A stretch of 35,730 bases of DNA from Bacteroidota bacterium (lineage in GTDB: Bacteria > Bacteroidota > Bacteroidia > Chitinophagales > Chitinophagaceae), in the NCBI GenBank assembly GCA_003175695.1, contig PSRA01000204.1:1-35730 (forward strand), given 5' to 3'. This document shows positions 1-7,740 of the stretch, in pieces. The notes under the pieces are model-generated. The model saw nothing but the letters and a program-made list of their open reading frames with translations, made no database searches and had not been told where the DNA came from. How positions within the stretch are numbered: position 1 is the first letter of the stretch; each line of letters begins with the position of its first letter. A program made the translations under genes and the position numbers.

Positions 1-65
1 AAAAAAATAATTCCTGTTGAAAAAATCCAACGAATCAATTTAGGTATCTTTAGCTTTTGGATCAT
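1..65 (-). CDS. Partial divergent ORF, possible membrane protein N-terminus
   Basis: On the minus strand an open frame runs from an ATG at 65-63 to the window edge without a stop. It reads MIQKLKIPKLIRWIFSTGII and continues with phenylalanines, a basic stretch followed by a hydrophobic one, as at the start of a membrane protein. The same frame could begin earlier, at an ATG at 110-108, which would overlap the start codon of the divergent PAP2 gene. The piece is too short to assign a family, and chance openness over about 35 codons of A/T-rich DNA is possible. Confidence 0.4.
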   Translation of the reverse strand, partial: MIQKLKIPKLIRWIFSTGIIF

Positions 66-108
66 AACTTGCTGAATAGGCTTTAAAATTATAGCAATTA
101 TTCTTAAC

Positions 109-714
109 ATGATTTTGATTGAAAGCGCTGGGCATTCTTCCCTTTTTCAAAATGTACTCGACTTTGATCATTGGCTATTCACAAAAATCAACCAGGAGTG
201 GACCAATCGTTTTTTTGATCAAATCTTCCCTTTCCTGCGGGAAGCCCAACTCTGGATTCCATTTTATTTGTTCCTGCTGGTATTTATAACCATGAATTTT
301 GGGAAAAAAGGCTGGTGGTGGACGCTGACTCTCACTATGACCGCCGTACTCAGCGACCTGCTTAGCAGTAGCCTGGTAAAACAAGTCATTTTCCGGTATC
401 GGCCCTGCAGAGATCCTGCCATGACAGATCAGGTTCGTTTACTGGTGAATTATTGCCCCCAAAGTTCTAGTTTTACCTCATCACACGCATGTAATCATTT
501 TGCAGCAGCAGTATTTATTTTTCTAACTTTAAAGCAAACGAGTAGATGGTGGAGGCTGGTTTTCCTGTGGGCGTTTTCGATTTCGTATGCCCAAATTTAT
601 GTCGGTGTTCATTACCCGCTGGATGTATTGGGCGGCATTATTTTGGGTTGTAGTCTGGGATATGGGATGGTTCTTTTTTATCGTAAACAATTTGGAACAA
701 TCAGCTTAAAGTAA
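109..714 (+). CDS. PAP2-family membrane phosphatase
   Basis: A 201-residue integral membrane protein of the type 2 phosphatidic acid phosphatase superfamily, whose members dephosphorylate lipid phosphates such as undecaprenyl pyrophosphate on the outer face of the inner membrane. The three signature blocks are visible: K91-x6-R98-P99, a second block ending in T-S-S-H126, and Y-V-G-V-H168-Y-P-L-D172. Several hydrophobic segments lie between them. The third block normally has an arginine six residues before the histidine (SRxYxGxH); here the sequence is A-Q162-I-Y, so that phosphate-contacting arginine is replaced by glutamine. Only 7 bases separate it from the following HlyC/CorC gene, so they are probably co-transcribed. 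The substrate cannot be told from sequence. Confidence 0.85.
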   Translation: MILIESAGHSSLFQNVLDFDHWLFTKINQEWTNRFFDQIFPFLREAQLWIPFYLFLLVFITMNFGKKGWWWTLTLTMTAVLSDLLSSSLVKQVIFRYRPCRDPAMTDQVRLLVNYCPQSSSFTSSHACNHFAAAVFIFLTLKQTSRWWRLVFLWAFSISYAQIYVGVHYPLDVLGGIILGCSLGYGMVLFYRKQFGTISLK

Positions 715-721
715 GGAACCC

Positions 722-2023
722 ATGCTGGAAATTGTAATTCTGCTTTGTCTCATTTTCGGGAATGGCCTTTTTGTAATGGCTGAAATTGCATTGGTCTCAG
801 CAAGAAAAACCCGTTTGGAGCAATTGGCTGAAAAAGGCGATTTCAGGGCTAAGGCTGCGCTTGAACTCAAGGATAGCCCCGAGCTTTTTCTCTCCACTGC
901 ACAAATTGGCATTACACTAATAGCTATCCTCACCGGTTTTTATACTGGCGAAAAATTCAGTGCCGACCTTAAACCATATGTTGAACGAATCCCTTTTTTA
1001 AGGCACTACGCTTCCAGCATCTCCACTTCGATTATTGTCGTAGTAGTCACTTTTCTATCAATCATTTTCGGCGAGCTGATTCCAAAACGTATTGGTTTAC
1101 TCCGTGCCGAAACAATAGCAAGATTCGTTGCAAGACCAATGAAATGGCTTTCTTCAGTAGGCTACCCGGTAGTTGGCCTTTTAAATTGGTCCAGCAACAT
1201 TTTCTTCAAAATATTTCCTATTAAAAGCTCTCGTGATAGCAATGTTACGGAAGATGAAATTAAAGCGATCATTAATGAGGGAACTGAACAGGGAACTATA
1301 CAGGAAGCGGAGCAGGAAATCATAGAAAGAGTTTTTCATCTGGGTGATCGCAATATCACTTCACTTATGACGCACAGGAGTGATATTATCTGGTTTGATT
1401 TAAATGAAAGCGAAGCTTCGATAAAAGAAAAAATAATGCTTGAGCCGCACGCGATTTATCCTGTATGCGATGGAGAAATTGATAATATCAAAGGAATGGT
1501 TTCCATCAAGGATCTATACACGGCCAAGGAAGGTACCAGCTTCAAACAATTGATGAAACCTGCCTGGTATGTTCCTGAAAATAATACTGCTTACCAGGTT
1601 TTGGAAAAATTCAAACAAACAAAAAACCACGGCTGCTGCATCGTAGATGAATACGGAAGCATTTTGGGATTAATTACTCTTAACGATATCCTCGAAGCCA
1701 TCATTGGTGAAATGCCTCAGCCCGATATTCCTGATTATGAAATTGTAGAAAGAGATGATGGAACTTTCCTGGTCGACGGTCAAATTCCATTTTATGACTT
1801 TCTTTCTCATTTCCATAAGACTGAATGGATGAATGAGGGCGAACATAAATTCGATACGCTGGCGGGTTTCATCCTGCATGAGCTCGAACATATTCCTTAT
1901 ACCGGGGAAAAGATAGAATGGAAAGGAATCAAATTGGAGATTGTAGATATGGATGGTCAGCGCATAGACAAAGTGTTAGTGAGCATTAGCGAAACTATCA
2001 GGGAAGAAATGATTAATGAATAG
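722..2023 (+). CDS. HlyC/CorC family (CNNM-CBS) membrane transporter
   Basis: A 433-residue protein with the usual order for the hemolysin C/CorC family: an N-terminal DUF21/CNNM membrane domain (about 1-190, starting with hydrophobic MLEIVILLCLIFGNGLFVMA), a CBS-domain pair (about 205-335, with TSLMTHRSDIIW and ILGLITLNDILEAIIGEMP) and a C-terminal CorC_HlyC domain (about 345-430, with DGTFLVDGQIPFYDF). Related proteins are implicated in magnesium or cobalt efflux; the old name hemolysin does not imply cytotoxicity. Length is normal. It starts 7 bases after the PAP2 gene, suggesting one transcript. Confidence 0.9.
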   Translation: MLEIVILLCLIFGNGLFVMAEIALVSARKTRLEQLAEKGDFRAKAALELKDSPELFLSTAQIGITLIAILTGFYTGEKFSADLKPYVERIPFLRHYASSISTSIIVVVVTFLSIIFGELIPKRIGLLRAETIARFVARPMKWLSSVGYPVVGLLNWSSNIFFKIFPIKSSRDSNVTEDEIKAIINEGTEQGTIQEAEQEIIERVFHLGDRNITSLMTHRSDIIWFDLNESEASIKEKIMLEPHAIYPVCDGEIDNIKGMVSIKDLYTAKEGTSFKQLMKPAWYVPENNTAYQVLEKFKQTKNHGCCIVDEYGSILGLITLNDILEAIIGEMPQPDIPDYEIVERDDGTFLVDGQIPFYDFLSHFHKTEWMNEGEHKFDTLAGFILHELEHIPYTGEKIEWKGIKLEIVDMDGQRIDKVLVSISETIREEMINE

Positions 2024-2055
2024 CACCTTCCAGTCAAAACATTCTTTAAATCTTT

Positions 2056-2580
2056 CTAATAAAAAGTGAATGATGCTTTTGTTTCAGGCAGACTCAATTT
2101 CACACTTTGTCTCTTCCCTCCTACCATCACATGGATCAAATTAATTTCACTTTGGAACGTGTCATAAAGCAACGAATTGGTAATATCAATTCTCTTCACA
2201 TTGGAAATATTCGGAACCTGGAAATAAACCCAAGTGGCTTCTGACTCATTTTCCGTTCCCACAAACTGCAAGACGACGGGACTTCCATCAATGACGATTT
2301 GCAGGTTTTTTTGAATATATTCCTTTATTGCCCGCTCATTTTCCTCCTTGTTGGCAGCTTTTGACAAATCAATCTTATGGCGCGAGAATTGGGTCAGGAC
2401 CTTTTCCAGGTCATCCGTAAATATTTTGCAGCTGATTTCGATCAACCTTTCATTTGCATTGTAGTTGATTTCCGTCACGGATACATAAAAAGGATGTAAA
2501 TAAGGGTTTCTGTGTATGTTTTCACTTGTTAAAAAAAGCAAAACACCGCCGATAATCCATTTGAACATTGATAGAACCAT
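2056..2580 (-). CDS. DUF6702-type conserved hypothetical protein
   Basis: A 174-residue protein with a hydrophobic N-terminus (MFKWIIGGVLLFL) followed by a motif H-P-F-Y-V-S-V-T-E-I-N-Y and then C-K-I-F-T-D-D-L-E, which I recognise as typical of the Bacteroidota family DUF6702. It is probably secreted or anchored to the membrane by its N-terminal segment. It is transcribed divergently from the HupE/UreJ gene, an association I recall from other Bacteroidota, but no function is established. It converges with the HlyC/CorC gene with 32 bases between the stops and no obvious terminator hairpin there. Confidence 0.7.
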   Translation of the reverse strand: MVLSMFKWIIGGVLLFLTSENIHRNPYLHPFYVSVTEINYNANERLIEISCKIFTDDLEKVLTQFSRHKIDLSKAANKEENERAIKEYIQKNLQIVIDGSPVVLQFVGTENESEATWVYFQVPNISNVKRIDITNSLLYDTFQSEINLIHVMVGGKRQSVKLSLPETKASFTFY

Positions 2581-2636
2581 TCAACAAGTAATTTTTAAAG
2601 CAACAAAAGTCTGAATATTTTTGCTGGCTGGTGCAC

Positions 2637-3236
2637 ATGGAAGACTTTAATCTCTATTTTAGGTTGGGCACTGATCATATTTTGTCTTGGGACGCACTGG
2701 ATCATCTCTTATTTATCACTGCACTCTGTCTTCGATATCTGATCCGTGATTGGAAAAAAGTGATCATCCTCGTTACCGCTTTTACGATCGGGCATTCTAT
2801 CACTTTGGCCGCGGGAGCCATGGGATTGGTTCCTTTTTCAAGAACCTGGATAGAATTTTTGATTCCCCTTACTATACTGGCGACGGCAATTGCCAATCTC
2901 AGACAAAAACCAATTCCACCACAAAATCGATCCCTGCCGCTGATATACTTCTTTGCACTTTTCTTTGGATTGATTCACGGTCTCGCCTTTGCGAGCAGTT
3001 TTCTTAGCTTGGAAGGAAAGGAAAAACTGGTCGTTCATTTGTTTGCTTTTAATCTTGGCATTGAAGTGGCCCAAATTTTCGTAGTTGCCATTGTACTTCT
3101 ATGTTCATTCCTAGTGGTGCAGTTGTTGCAATTGTCAAGGATTGGATGGATTCGAATTGGTTCTTTCCTGATAGTTATTGTTTCATTAAAAATGGCATTT
3201 GAAAGATGGCCATATCACAATCATCTACACACATGA
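2637..3236 (+). CDS. HupE/UreJ family membrane protein
   Basis: A protein of 199 residues with about six membrane segments. It contains D-H-L-L-F-I near residue 25, G-H-S-I-T-L-A in the second segment and G-L-I-H-G-L-A-F-A-S-S-F, a histidine pattern characteristic of HupE/UreJ proteins, which are thought to handle nickel or cobalt for metalloenzymes. No hydrogenase or urease gene is in this window, so the metal link is family knowledge only. I chose the ATG at 2637; a GTG at 2631 is an alternative. The stop overlaps the ATG of the M1 peptidase (ATGA at 3233-3236), so the two are translationally coupled. Confidence 0.8.
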   Translation: MEDFNLYFRLGTDHILSWDALDHLLFITALCLRYLIRDWKKVIILVTAFTIGHSITLAAGAMGLVPFSRTWIEFLIPLTILATAIANLRQKPIPPQNRSLPLIYFFALFFGLIHGLAFASSFLSLEGKEKLVVHLFAFNLGIEVAQIFVVAIVLLCSFLVVQLLQLSRIGWIRIGSFLIVIVSLKMAFERWPYHNHLHT

Positions 3237-5599
3237 AAAAGTTTTTGCTGTATTGCTGTTTGCTTAGTAGTGCTGCCTATGGACAAAACTTACAGAACAA
3301 TCCAGGTGCCAACCATGGTAACATGTTTGAGCAATTGGGCACTATTCTCCCATCTCCAAATGAATACCGCACCGCCAGCGGCTCGCCGGGAGCAAAATAT
3401 TGGCAACAGAGATGCGATTATGATATTCATTGCGACCTAGATGAAAGGAATCTTCGTCTGACCGGCAGTGAGATGATTACTTATTTTAATAATTCTCCGG
3501 ATATATTAACCTATCTGTGGCTGCAGTTGGATGAAAACCAGCATAGTTCTCAGAATAACGCCAATTACCAATCAGCCAGCGGATTGAATAACATGACTTA
3601 CGATCGTTCTTTGGATAGTATATACAGAAGGTCGAAGCCAAATGATTTTGGAGTGAACATCCAGAAAATAACGGATGAATCAGGAAAGTCTCTTTCATAC
3701 ATCATCAACAAGACTATGATGCGGGTGGAACTTCCTGCTCCTCTGAAACCGGGACAAAAATTCGTATTTAAAATAGATTGGAACTACCGCATTACTGATC
3801 GCAACAAAGAAGGGGGTCGCGGAGGCCTGGAATATTTTCCTGAGGATGGCAATTACCTGTTCACCATGTCACAATGGTATCCCCGGCTTTGCGTCTACAG
3901 TGATTTTCAGGGTTGGCAAAATCATCAGTTTACCGGAAATGCAGAATTCGCATTAACATTTGGAAACTTTGTTGTTCATATGACTGTTCCTTCTGATCAT
4001 GTAGTTGGTGCAACAGGAGAATGTCAAAATTATCAGCAGGTTTTGTCTCCTGCTCAATTCGGTCGCTGGCAAAAAGCCCAAACTGCTAAAGAACCTCTCG
4101 AAATTGTGACTTTAGATGAAGCCATCGCCGCGGAAAAAAACAAGAGCTCCGCAAAAAAGACGTGGGTATTCAAGGCAAGTAACGTTCGCGACTTTGCCTG
4201 GACAACCAGCCGCAAATTTGTTTGGGACGCCATGCCTGCATTTATCGAAGGTCGTAAGGTGATGTGCATGAGTTATTATGGCAAGCAGGCTTATAATCTA
4301 TACCGCAGATACTCTACTAAAATCGTTGCACACACAATTAAAACTTATTCCCATTTTACCATCCCTTATCCATACCCGGTTGCGCAAAGTGTGGAAGCTG
4401 CCAGCGGTATGGAGTACCCGATGATTTGTTTTAATTATGGTCGAACAGAAAAGGATGGTACATATAGTGAGACTACGAAGAACGGAATGATTGGCGTTGT
4501 CATCCACGAAGTAGGACATAACTTTTTTCCCATGATTGTGAATAGTGATGAACGCCAGTGGGCATGGATGGATGAGGGCATCAACACATTCCTGCAATAC
4601 CTGACAGAGCAATTATTTGACAACAAATTTCCATCTAAAAGAGGACCTGCCTACCTGATCACTGACTATATGAAATTGCCGAAGGATCAGCTTGAACCTA
4701 TCATGACCAATGCTGAAAATATTTCGAGACTGGGACCAAATGCTTATGGCAAACCTGCAACCGCACTGAATATATTAAGGGAAGTGGTAATGGGGCGCGA
4801 CTTGTTTGATTATGCGTTCAAAGAATATGCGAGAAGATGGGCTTTCAAACATCCAACCCCTGGAGATTTTTTCCGCACCATGAGTGACGCCAGTGGAGAA
4901 AATCTTGACTGGTTCTGGCGCGGATGGTTTTACGGAACTGATCCGGTAGATGTATCTCTCGATTCAGTCAAATGGATCAAACCGGATTTTGTTGACAAAC
5001 CTGCAAAAAAGGACAGCTCCTATGCACATGTCAAACAACCAGATCTACTTCAATTTGAAGACATCACCAAAATCAGGAACCGAGAGGACAAAAATTCTGT
5101 TTTTGCGACCGAAGCAGATACTTCTCTACGTGATTTTTATTGGAAATATGACAGGGGCATGATCCCTTATGACACAACCAGCTATCTGAAGCCAGGCACA
5201 GATGCTCAGGTCATTGATGACTCGACCAAACAAAGATTTGCCAATAAGAATTTCTATCTCCTGTCATTTAGTAATAAAGGCGGTTTAGTAACGCCAGTTA
5301 TCGTTCAATGGAATTATAAAGATGGCAGCACCGAATTGGAAACAATTCCTGCGCAAGTCTGGCGATTAAATGAAAATAAGTTTACCAAACTTTATATGAA
5401 GGATAAGGAAGTTGAATCGATCAAAATAGATCCGATGCGTGTTACGGGCGACATTAATGAAGGTAATAACCAATGGCCAAAAATTGCTGAACAAACGAGA
5501 TTCGAAGTTTTCAAAGCAAGACAAAGGCAAGTGAGGGCGACTGACAACAGCAATAATCCTATGCAAAGAGACGCAGAGAAACAAAAAAGAGCCTTCTAA
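3233..5599 (+). CDS. M1 family zinc metallopeptidase
   Basis: A 788-residue secreted metallopeptidase. The start at 3233 gives a clear signal peptide (MKKFLLYCCLLSSAAYGQ) and a 4-base overlap with HupE/UreJ; an ATG at 3206 would add nine polar residues before it. The zinc site is H425-E-V-G-H429 followed by 18 residues and a second glutamate (in W-M-D-E-G). The exopeptidase motif appears as S-G-M-E-Y-P in place of GAMEN, as in many bacterial M1 relatives. The C-terminal third (about 590-788) is poorly conserved and charged, ending in a lysine/arginine-rich tail. It probably degrades peptides in the periplasm. Confidence 0.9.
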   Translation: MKKFLLYCCLLSSAAYGQNLQNNPGANHGNMFEQLGTILPSPNEYRTASGSPGAKYWQQRCDYDIHCDLDERNLRLTGSEMITYFNNSPDILTYLWLQLDENQHSSQNNANYQSASGLNNMTYDRSLDSIYRRSKPNDFGVNIQKITDESGKSLSYIINKTMMRVELPAPLKPGQKFVFKIDWNYRITDRNKEGGRGGLEYFPEDGNYLFTMSQWYPRLCVYSDFQGWQNHQFTGNAEFALTFGNFVVHMTVPSDHVVGATGECQNYQQVLSPAQFGRWQKAQTAKEPLEIVTLDEAIAAEKNKSSAKKTWVFKASNVRDFAWTTSRKFVWDAMPAFIEGRKVMCMSYYGKQAYNLYRRYSTKIVAHTIKTYSHFTIPYPYPVAQSVEAASGMEYPMICFNYGRTEKDGTYSETTKNGMIGVVIHEVGHNFFPMIVNSDERQWAWMDEGINTFLQYLTEQLFDNKFPSKRGPAYLITDYMKLPKDQLEPIMTNAENISRLGPNAYGKPATALNILREVVMGRDLFDYAFKEYARRWAFKHPTPGDFFRTMSDASGENLDWFWRGWFYGTDPVDVSLDSVKWIKPDFVDKPAKKDSSYAHVKQPDLLQFEDITKIRNREDKNSVFATEADTSLRDFYWKYDRGMIPYDTTSYLKPGTDAQVIDDSTKQRFANKNFYLLSFSNKGGLVTPVIVQWNYKDGSTELETIPAQVWRLNENKFTKLYMKDKEVESIKIDPMRVTGDINEGNNQWPKIAEQTRFEVFKARQRQVRATDNSNNPMQRDAEKQKRAF

Positions 5600-5683
5600 A
5601 AGCGCATAAAGGATACAAAGAGAGACCGAGTGGAGAAGCAGCGCGAAGAGCGCTAAACCTCCGCTCTGTTCCTTCGCTCCGGG
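5600..5683. terminator. Convergent intergenic region with small GC-rich hairpin
   Basis: Between the converging M1 peptidase and MORN-like genes lies a GC-rich stretch with an AGCGC-GAAGA-GCGCT hairpin around 5640-5654. It could terminate both genes, but neither strand shows a long T tract after it, so this is tentative. Confidence 0.3.
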
Positions 5684-6349
5684 CTAGTAGCCCACCGTAC
5701 CATCCCGCACTCTTATCTTTTTCTTGCCCGCATTTTTCTTTTCGTAATCCTGCACTTCTTTTGGCTTGACCAGCGACTTTGTAGCCGTTGCAGATGTGTC
5801 CTTTGAAGCGCTGGAGCCTGATTTTGCGTTTTCCAATTTACCTAACGTGTAGGTCTGTGTCCGAACGATAAAGCCTGTTGAGGGATCATAATATTTCCAT
5901 TGACCGTGCTTAATCGCAACCCCCTCATTTTTGACTATGACGGTGTGATATGTATCCAAATGATCGATGTCCTCAATTTCCAAAGTATCATATTGTTTAT
6001 CGGGATTCATTGCCCTCCAGCCTTCTTCACGTACCAATGCTCCGGAAGGATTGAAATATTGGCAAAGGCCATCCTTGTTTCCCCAGCGATAATTTTCAAG
6101 CCCGATCAAGTCGCCACTCAAATTATAAATACGCCATCCTCCTTCCTTTCTGCCATCGACGTAAACACCCTCCTCTTCATATCCGGGTTCTTCCCTTATT
6201 TCATCAACATGATTAACCCATTTACCCTGTTTAAGTCCCTTTTTATCTACTCTATTCAAAGTATCGCCCTTCACGCCAATGATATAGGTATTCGACTGGG
6301 AGAAAGCCTGGAAAGAGACGAGGCAAAAAATCAAAAAAAGTAATCGCAT
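5684..6349 (-). CDS. Secreted MORN/YwqK-like repeat protein
   Basis: A 221-residue protein with a signal peptide (MRLLFLIFCLVSFQAFSQ). The middle contains repeats of the MORN/YwqK type, with G-K-W, G-G-W-R-I-Y-N-L-S-G-D, D-G-L-C-Q-Y-F-N-P-S-G and H-G-Q-W-K-Y-Y-D-P spaced about 20-40 residues apart. The C-terminus is low-complexity, rich in Ser, Lys and Thr. Such proteins are common in Bacteroidota; some are labelled YwqK antitoxin-like by homology, but a toxin-antitoxin role is not supported here. It converges with the M1 peptidase gene. Confidence 0.7.
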   Translation of the reverse strand: MRLLFLIFCLVSFQAFSQSNTYIIGVKGDTLNRVDKKGLKQGKWVNHVDEIREEPGYEEEGVYVDGRKEGGWRIYNLSGDLIGLENYRWGNKDGLCQYFNPSGALVREEGWRAMNPDKQYDTLEIEDIDHLDTYHTVIVKNEGVAIKHGQWKYYDPSTGFIVRTQTYTLGKLENAKSGSSASKDTSATATKSLVKPKEVQDYEKKNAGKKKIRVRDGTVGY

Positions 6350-6400
6350 AGGACCAAATTTATAACACCTATCTAACGAAAATCATTCCATAATGTTTTA

Positions 6401-6459
6401 GTTTCACACAAAGTCGCCCGCCAAAACGCGGGGTTCGGGCGGCCGTCCTTGCGTGAAAC
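6401..6459. repeat. Long imperfect GC-rich inverted repeat
   Basis: The outer arms GTTTCAC (6401-6407) and GTGAAAC (6453-6459) match, CAAAG near 6409-6413 partly pairs with CCTTG near 6447-6451, and the inner arms CGCCCG (6415-6420) and CGGGCG (6436-6441) match. The GC-rich core stands out from the A/T-rich intergenic DNA around it. It lies between the divergent MORN-like and parvulin genes, so it is not an ordinary end-of-operon terminator. A dispersed REP-like element or a structured leader RNA are both possible. Confidence 0.5.
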
Positions 6460-6572
6460 CGGCGTCTTAGGGATTTTGATTTACAATTAGTTAGGTCGCC
6501 AGCTTGTTTTCTTTTTTTCTTTCAACTATCAATTCCAGTCTCCCCTATATTTGCAACCTCAACAGACAAAAC

Positions 6573-7211
6573 ATGAGAATACTGCCGCTTGTTTTATTTC
6601 TCTTTTCCATCCACTTCTCTTCCCTGGGTCAGAAAATGACAACCGCTCAAATGAAACTAGGGATTGAAGGCGCAGACAATTCTCCACTTTATGTCAAGGA
6701 CGTCTTAAAGAAAAAATTCAAGATCGATACCATCATAGTCACTCGTACCAACTTTTTCAACAGCCTTGCTGACAGTCTTGCCTATAAGGGACAAGTGAAA
6801 AAAGTTTATGGTCCCTATACACAAAAAGGTCAAAGATTCCTTGTCCAGGTTTTAGCTAAAGCTCCGAATACTTTTTATCGGGTCAGTCAAATATTCCTGG
6901 ACACATCGGTATTCAGTTACAGATTCGCAGATTCCTTATCCGATAATATCATTTCCCGAATCAAAAAAGGCCCGGAGACTTTTGAGCATCTTGCGCAATC
7001 CTATTCGATGGGTGGAGAAACTGTAACAAAGGGTGATCTTGGATGGGTGGCTGAAGGGGTGCTGATTCCTCAAATTGCAAGAGAACTCCCCAGGCGAAAA
7101 AAAGGCGAAGTCTTTAAGGTGTGGAGTGCAAATGGACTTCATATCATCAAAAAAACCGAAGATCCCAAAAAAGATACAGGTTTTGCACTCATGATGCGCG
7201 TGTTCTTATAA
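6573..7211 (+). CDS. Secreted parvulin-type peptidyl-prolyl isomerase
   Basis: A protein of 212 residues from the ATG at 6573, which follows A-rich DNA and begins a signal peptide (MRILPLVLFLFSIHFSSLGQ). The longer frame from 6504 would need a TTG start. The C-terminal half matches the parvulin/SurA rotamase fold: V-S-Q-I-F near the beginning, then F-E-H-L-A-Q-S-Y-S, G-D-L-G-W-V, F-K-V-W-S-A-N-G-L-H-I-I-K. Such proteins assist folding of outer-membrane or periplasmic proteins. The N-terminal third is not recognisable. It stands alone, converging with aroQ. Confidence 0.75.
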   Translation: MRILPLVLFLFSIHFSSLGQKMTTAQMKLGIEGADNSPLYVKDVLKKKFKIDTIIVTRTNFFNSLADSLAYKGQVKKVYGPYTQKGQRFLVQVLAKAPNTFYRVSQIFLDTSVFSYRFADSLSDNIISRIKKGPETFEHLAQSYSMGGETVTKGDLGWVAEGVLIPQIARELPRRKKGEVFKVWSANGLHIIKKTEDPKKDTGFALMMRVFL

Positions 7212-7238
7212 GATAAGTTGCAAACGACCTTGACTGAC

Positions 7239-7664
7239 TTAGGCTTTGGGCCCTAAAAAATATTCCAATGCCAATTCATATCCTTTTAGTCCAAGTCCGG
7301 CAATCGTTCCTTTGCATTTGGCAGACACCAACGAGATTTTTCGAAATTCTTCACGTGCATGGACGTTGCTGATATGGACTTCGATAACCGGAGATTTAAT
7401 GGCAGCGATCGCGTCTCCAATCGCAACAGAAGTATGCGTGTAACCACCCGGATTGAGAATGATACCGTCTGACGAAAACCCCACTTTCTGCAAAGCATCA
7501 ATCAGTTCGCCTTCAATATTAGTTTGAAAATAATCGAATTCCACCTGCACATACTTCTTTCGGAGATCATCTAGAAATTGAACAAATGTGCGGTGACCAT
7601 AAATTTCAGGCTCCCTCGTACCCAATAAATTCAGATTAGGTCCATTGATGATTGCAATTTTCAT
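7239..7664 (-). CDS. aroQ: Type II 3-dehydroquinate dehydratase
   Basis: A 141-residue enzyme of normal length for type II dehydroquinases, which convert 3-dehydroquinate to 3-dehydroshikimate in the shikimate pathway. Visible signatures are I-N-G-P-N-L-N-L-L-G-T-R-E-P near the N-terminus, the catalytic tyrosine at Y22 (E-I-Y-G), N-P-G-G-Y-T-H-T-S-V-A around 71-80 and E-V-H-I-S-N-V-H-A-R-E with the catalytic histidine. It is cytoplasmic and probably forms a dodecamer like its relatives. No other shikimate gene is adjacent. Confidence 0.95.
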   Translation of the reverse strand: MKIAIINGPNLNLLGTREPEIYGHRTFVQFLDDLRKKYVQVEFDYFQTNIEGELIDALQKVGFSSDGIILNPGGYTHTSVAIGDAIAAIKSPVIEVHISNVHAREEFRKISLVSAKCKGTIAGLGLKGYELALEYFLGPKA

Positions 7665-7740
7665 GTTTTATGAATAGAAGTAATAAAAATATCAAATATC
7701 AAGAACAAATTTGGCACAAATCAAATTGAAGAATTCGATT

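Noticed and set aside
2631-2636. GTG start for the HupE/UreJ protein
   Set aside because: The ATG two codons later is the simpler start; the difference is two residues.
5900-6343. 147-codon plus-strand ORF antisense to the MORN-like gene
   Set aside because: The opposite strand carries a signal peptide and repeat motifs, whereas this frame has no domain and is a shadow.
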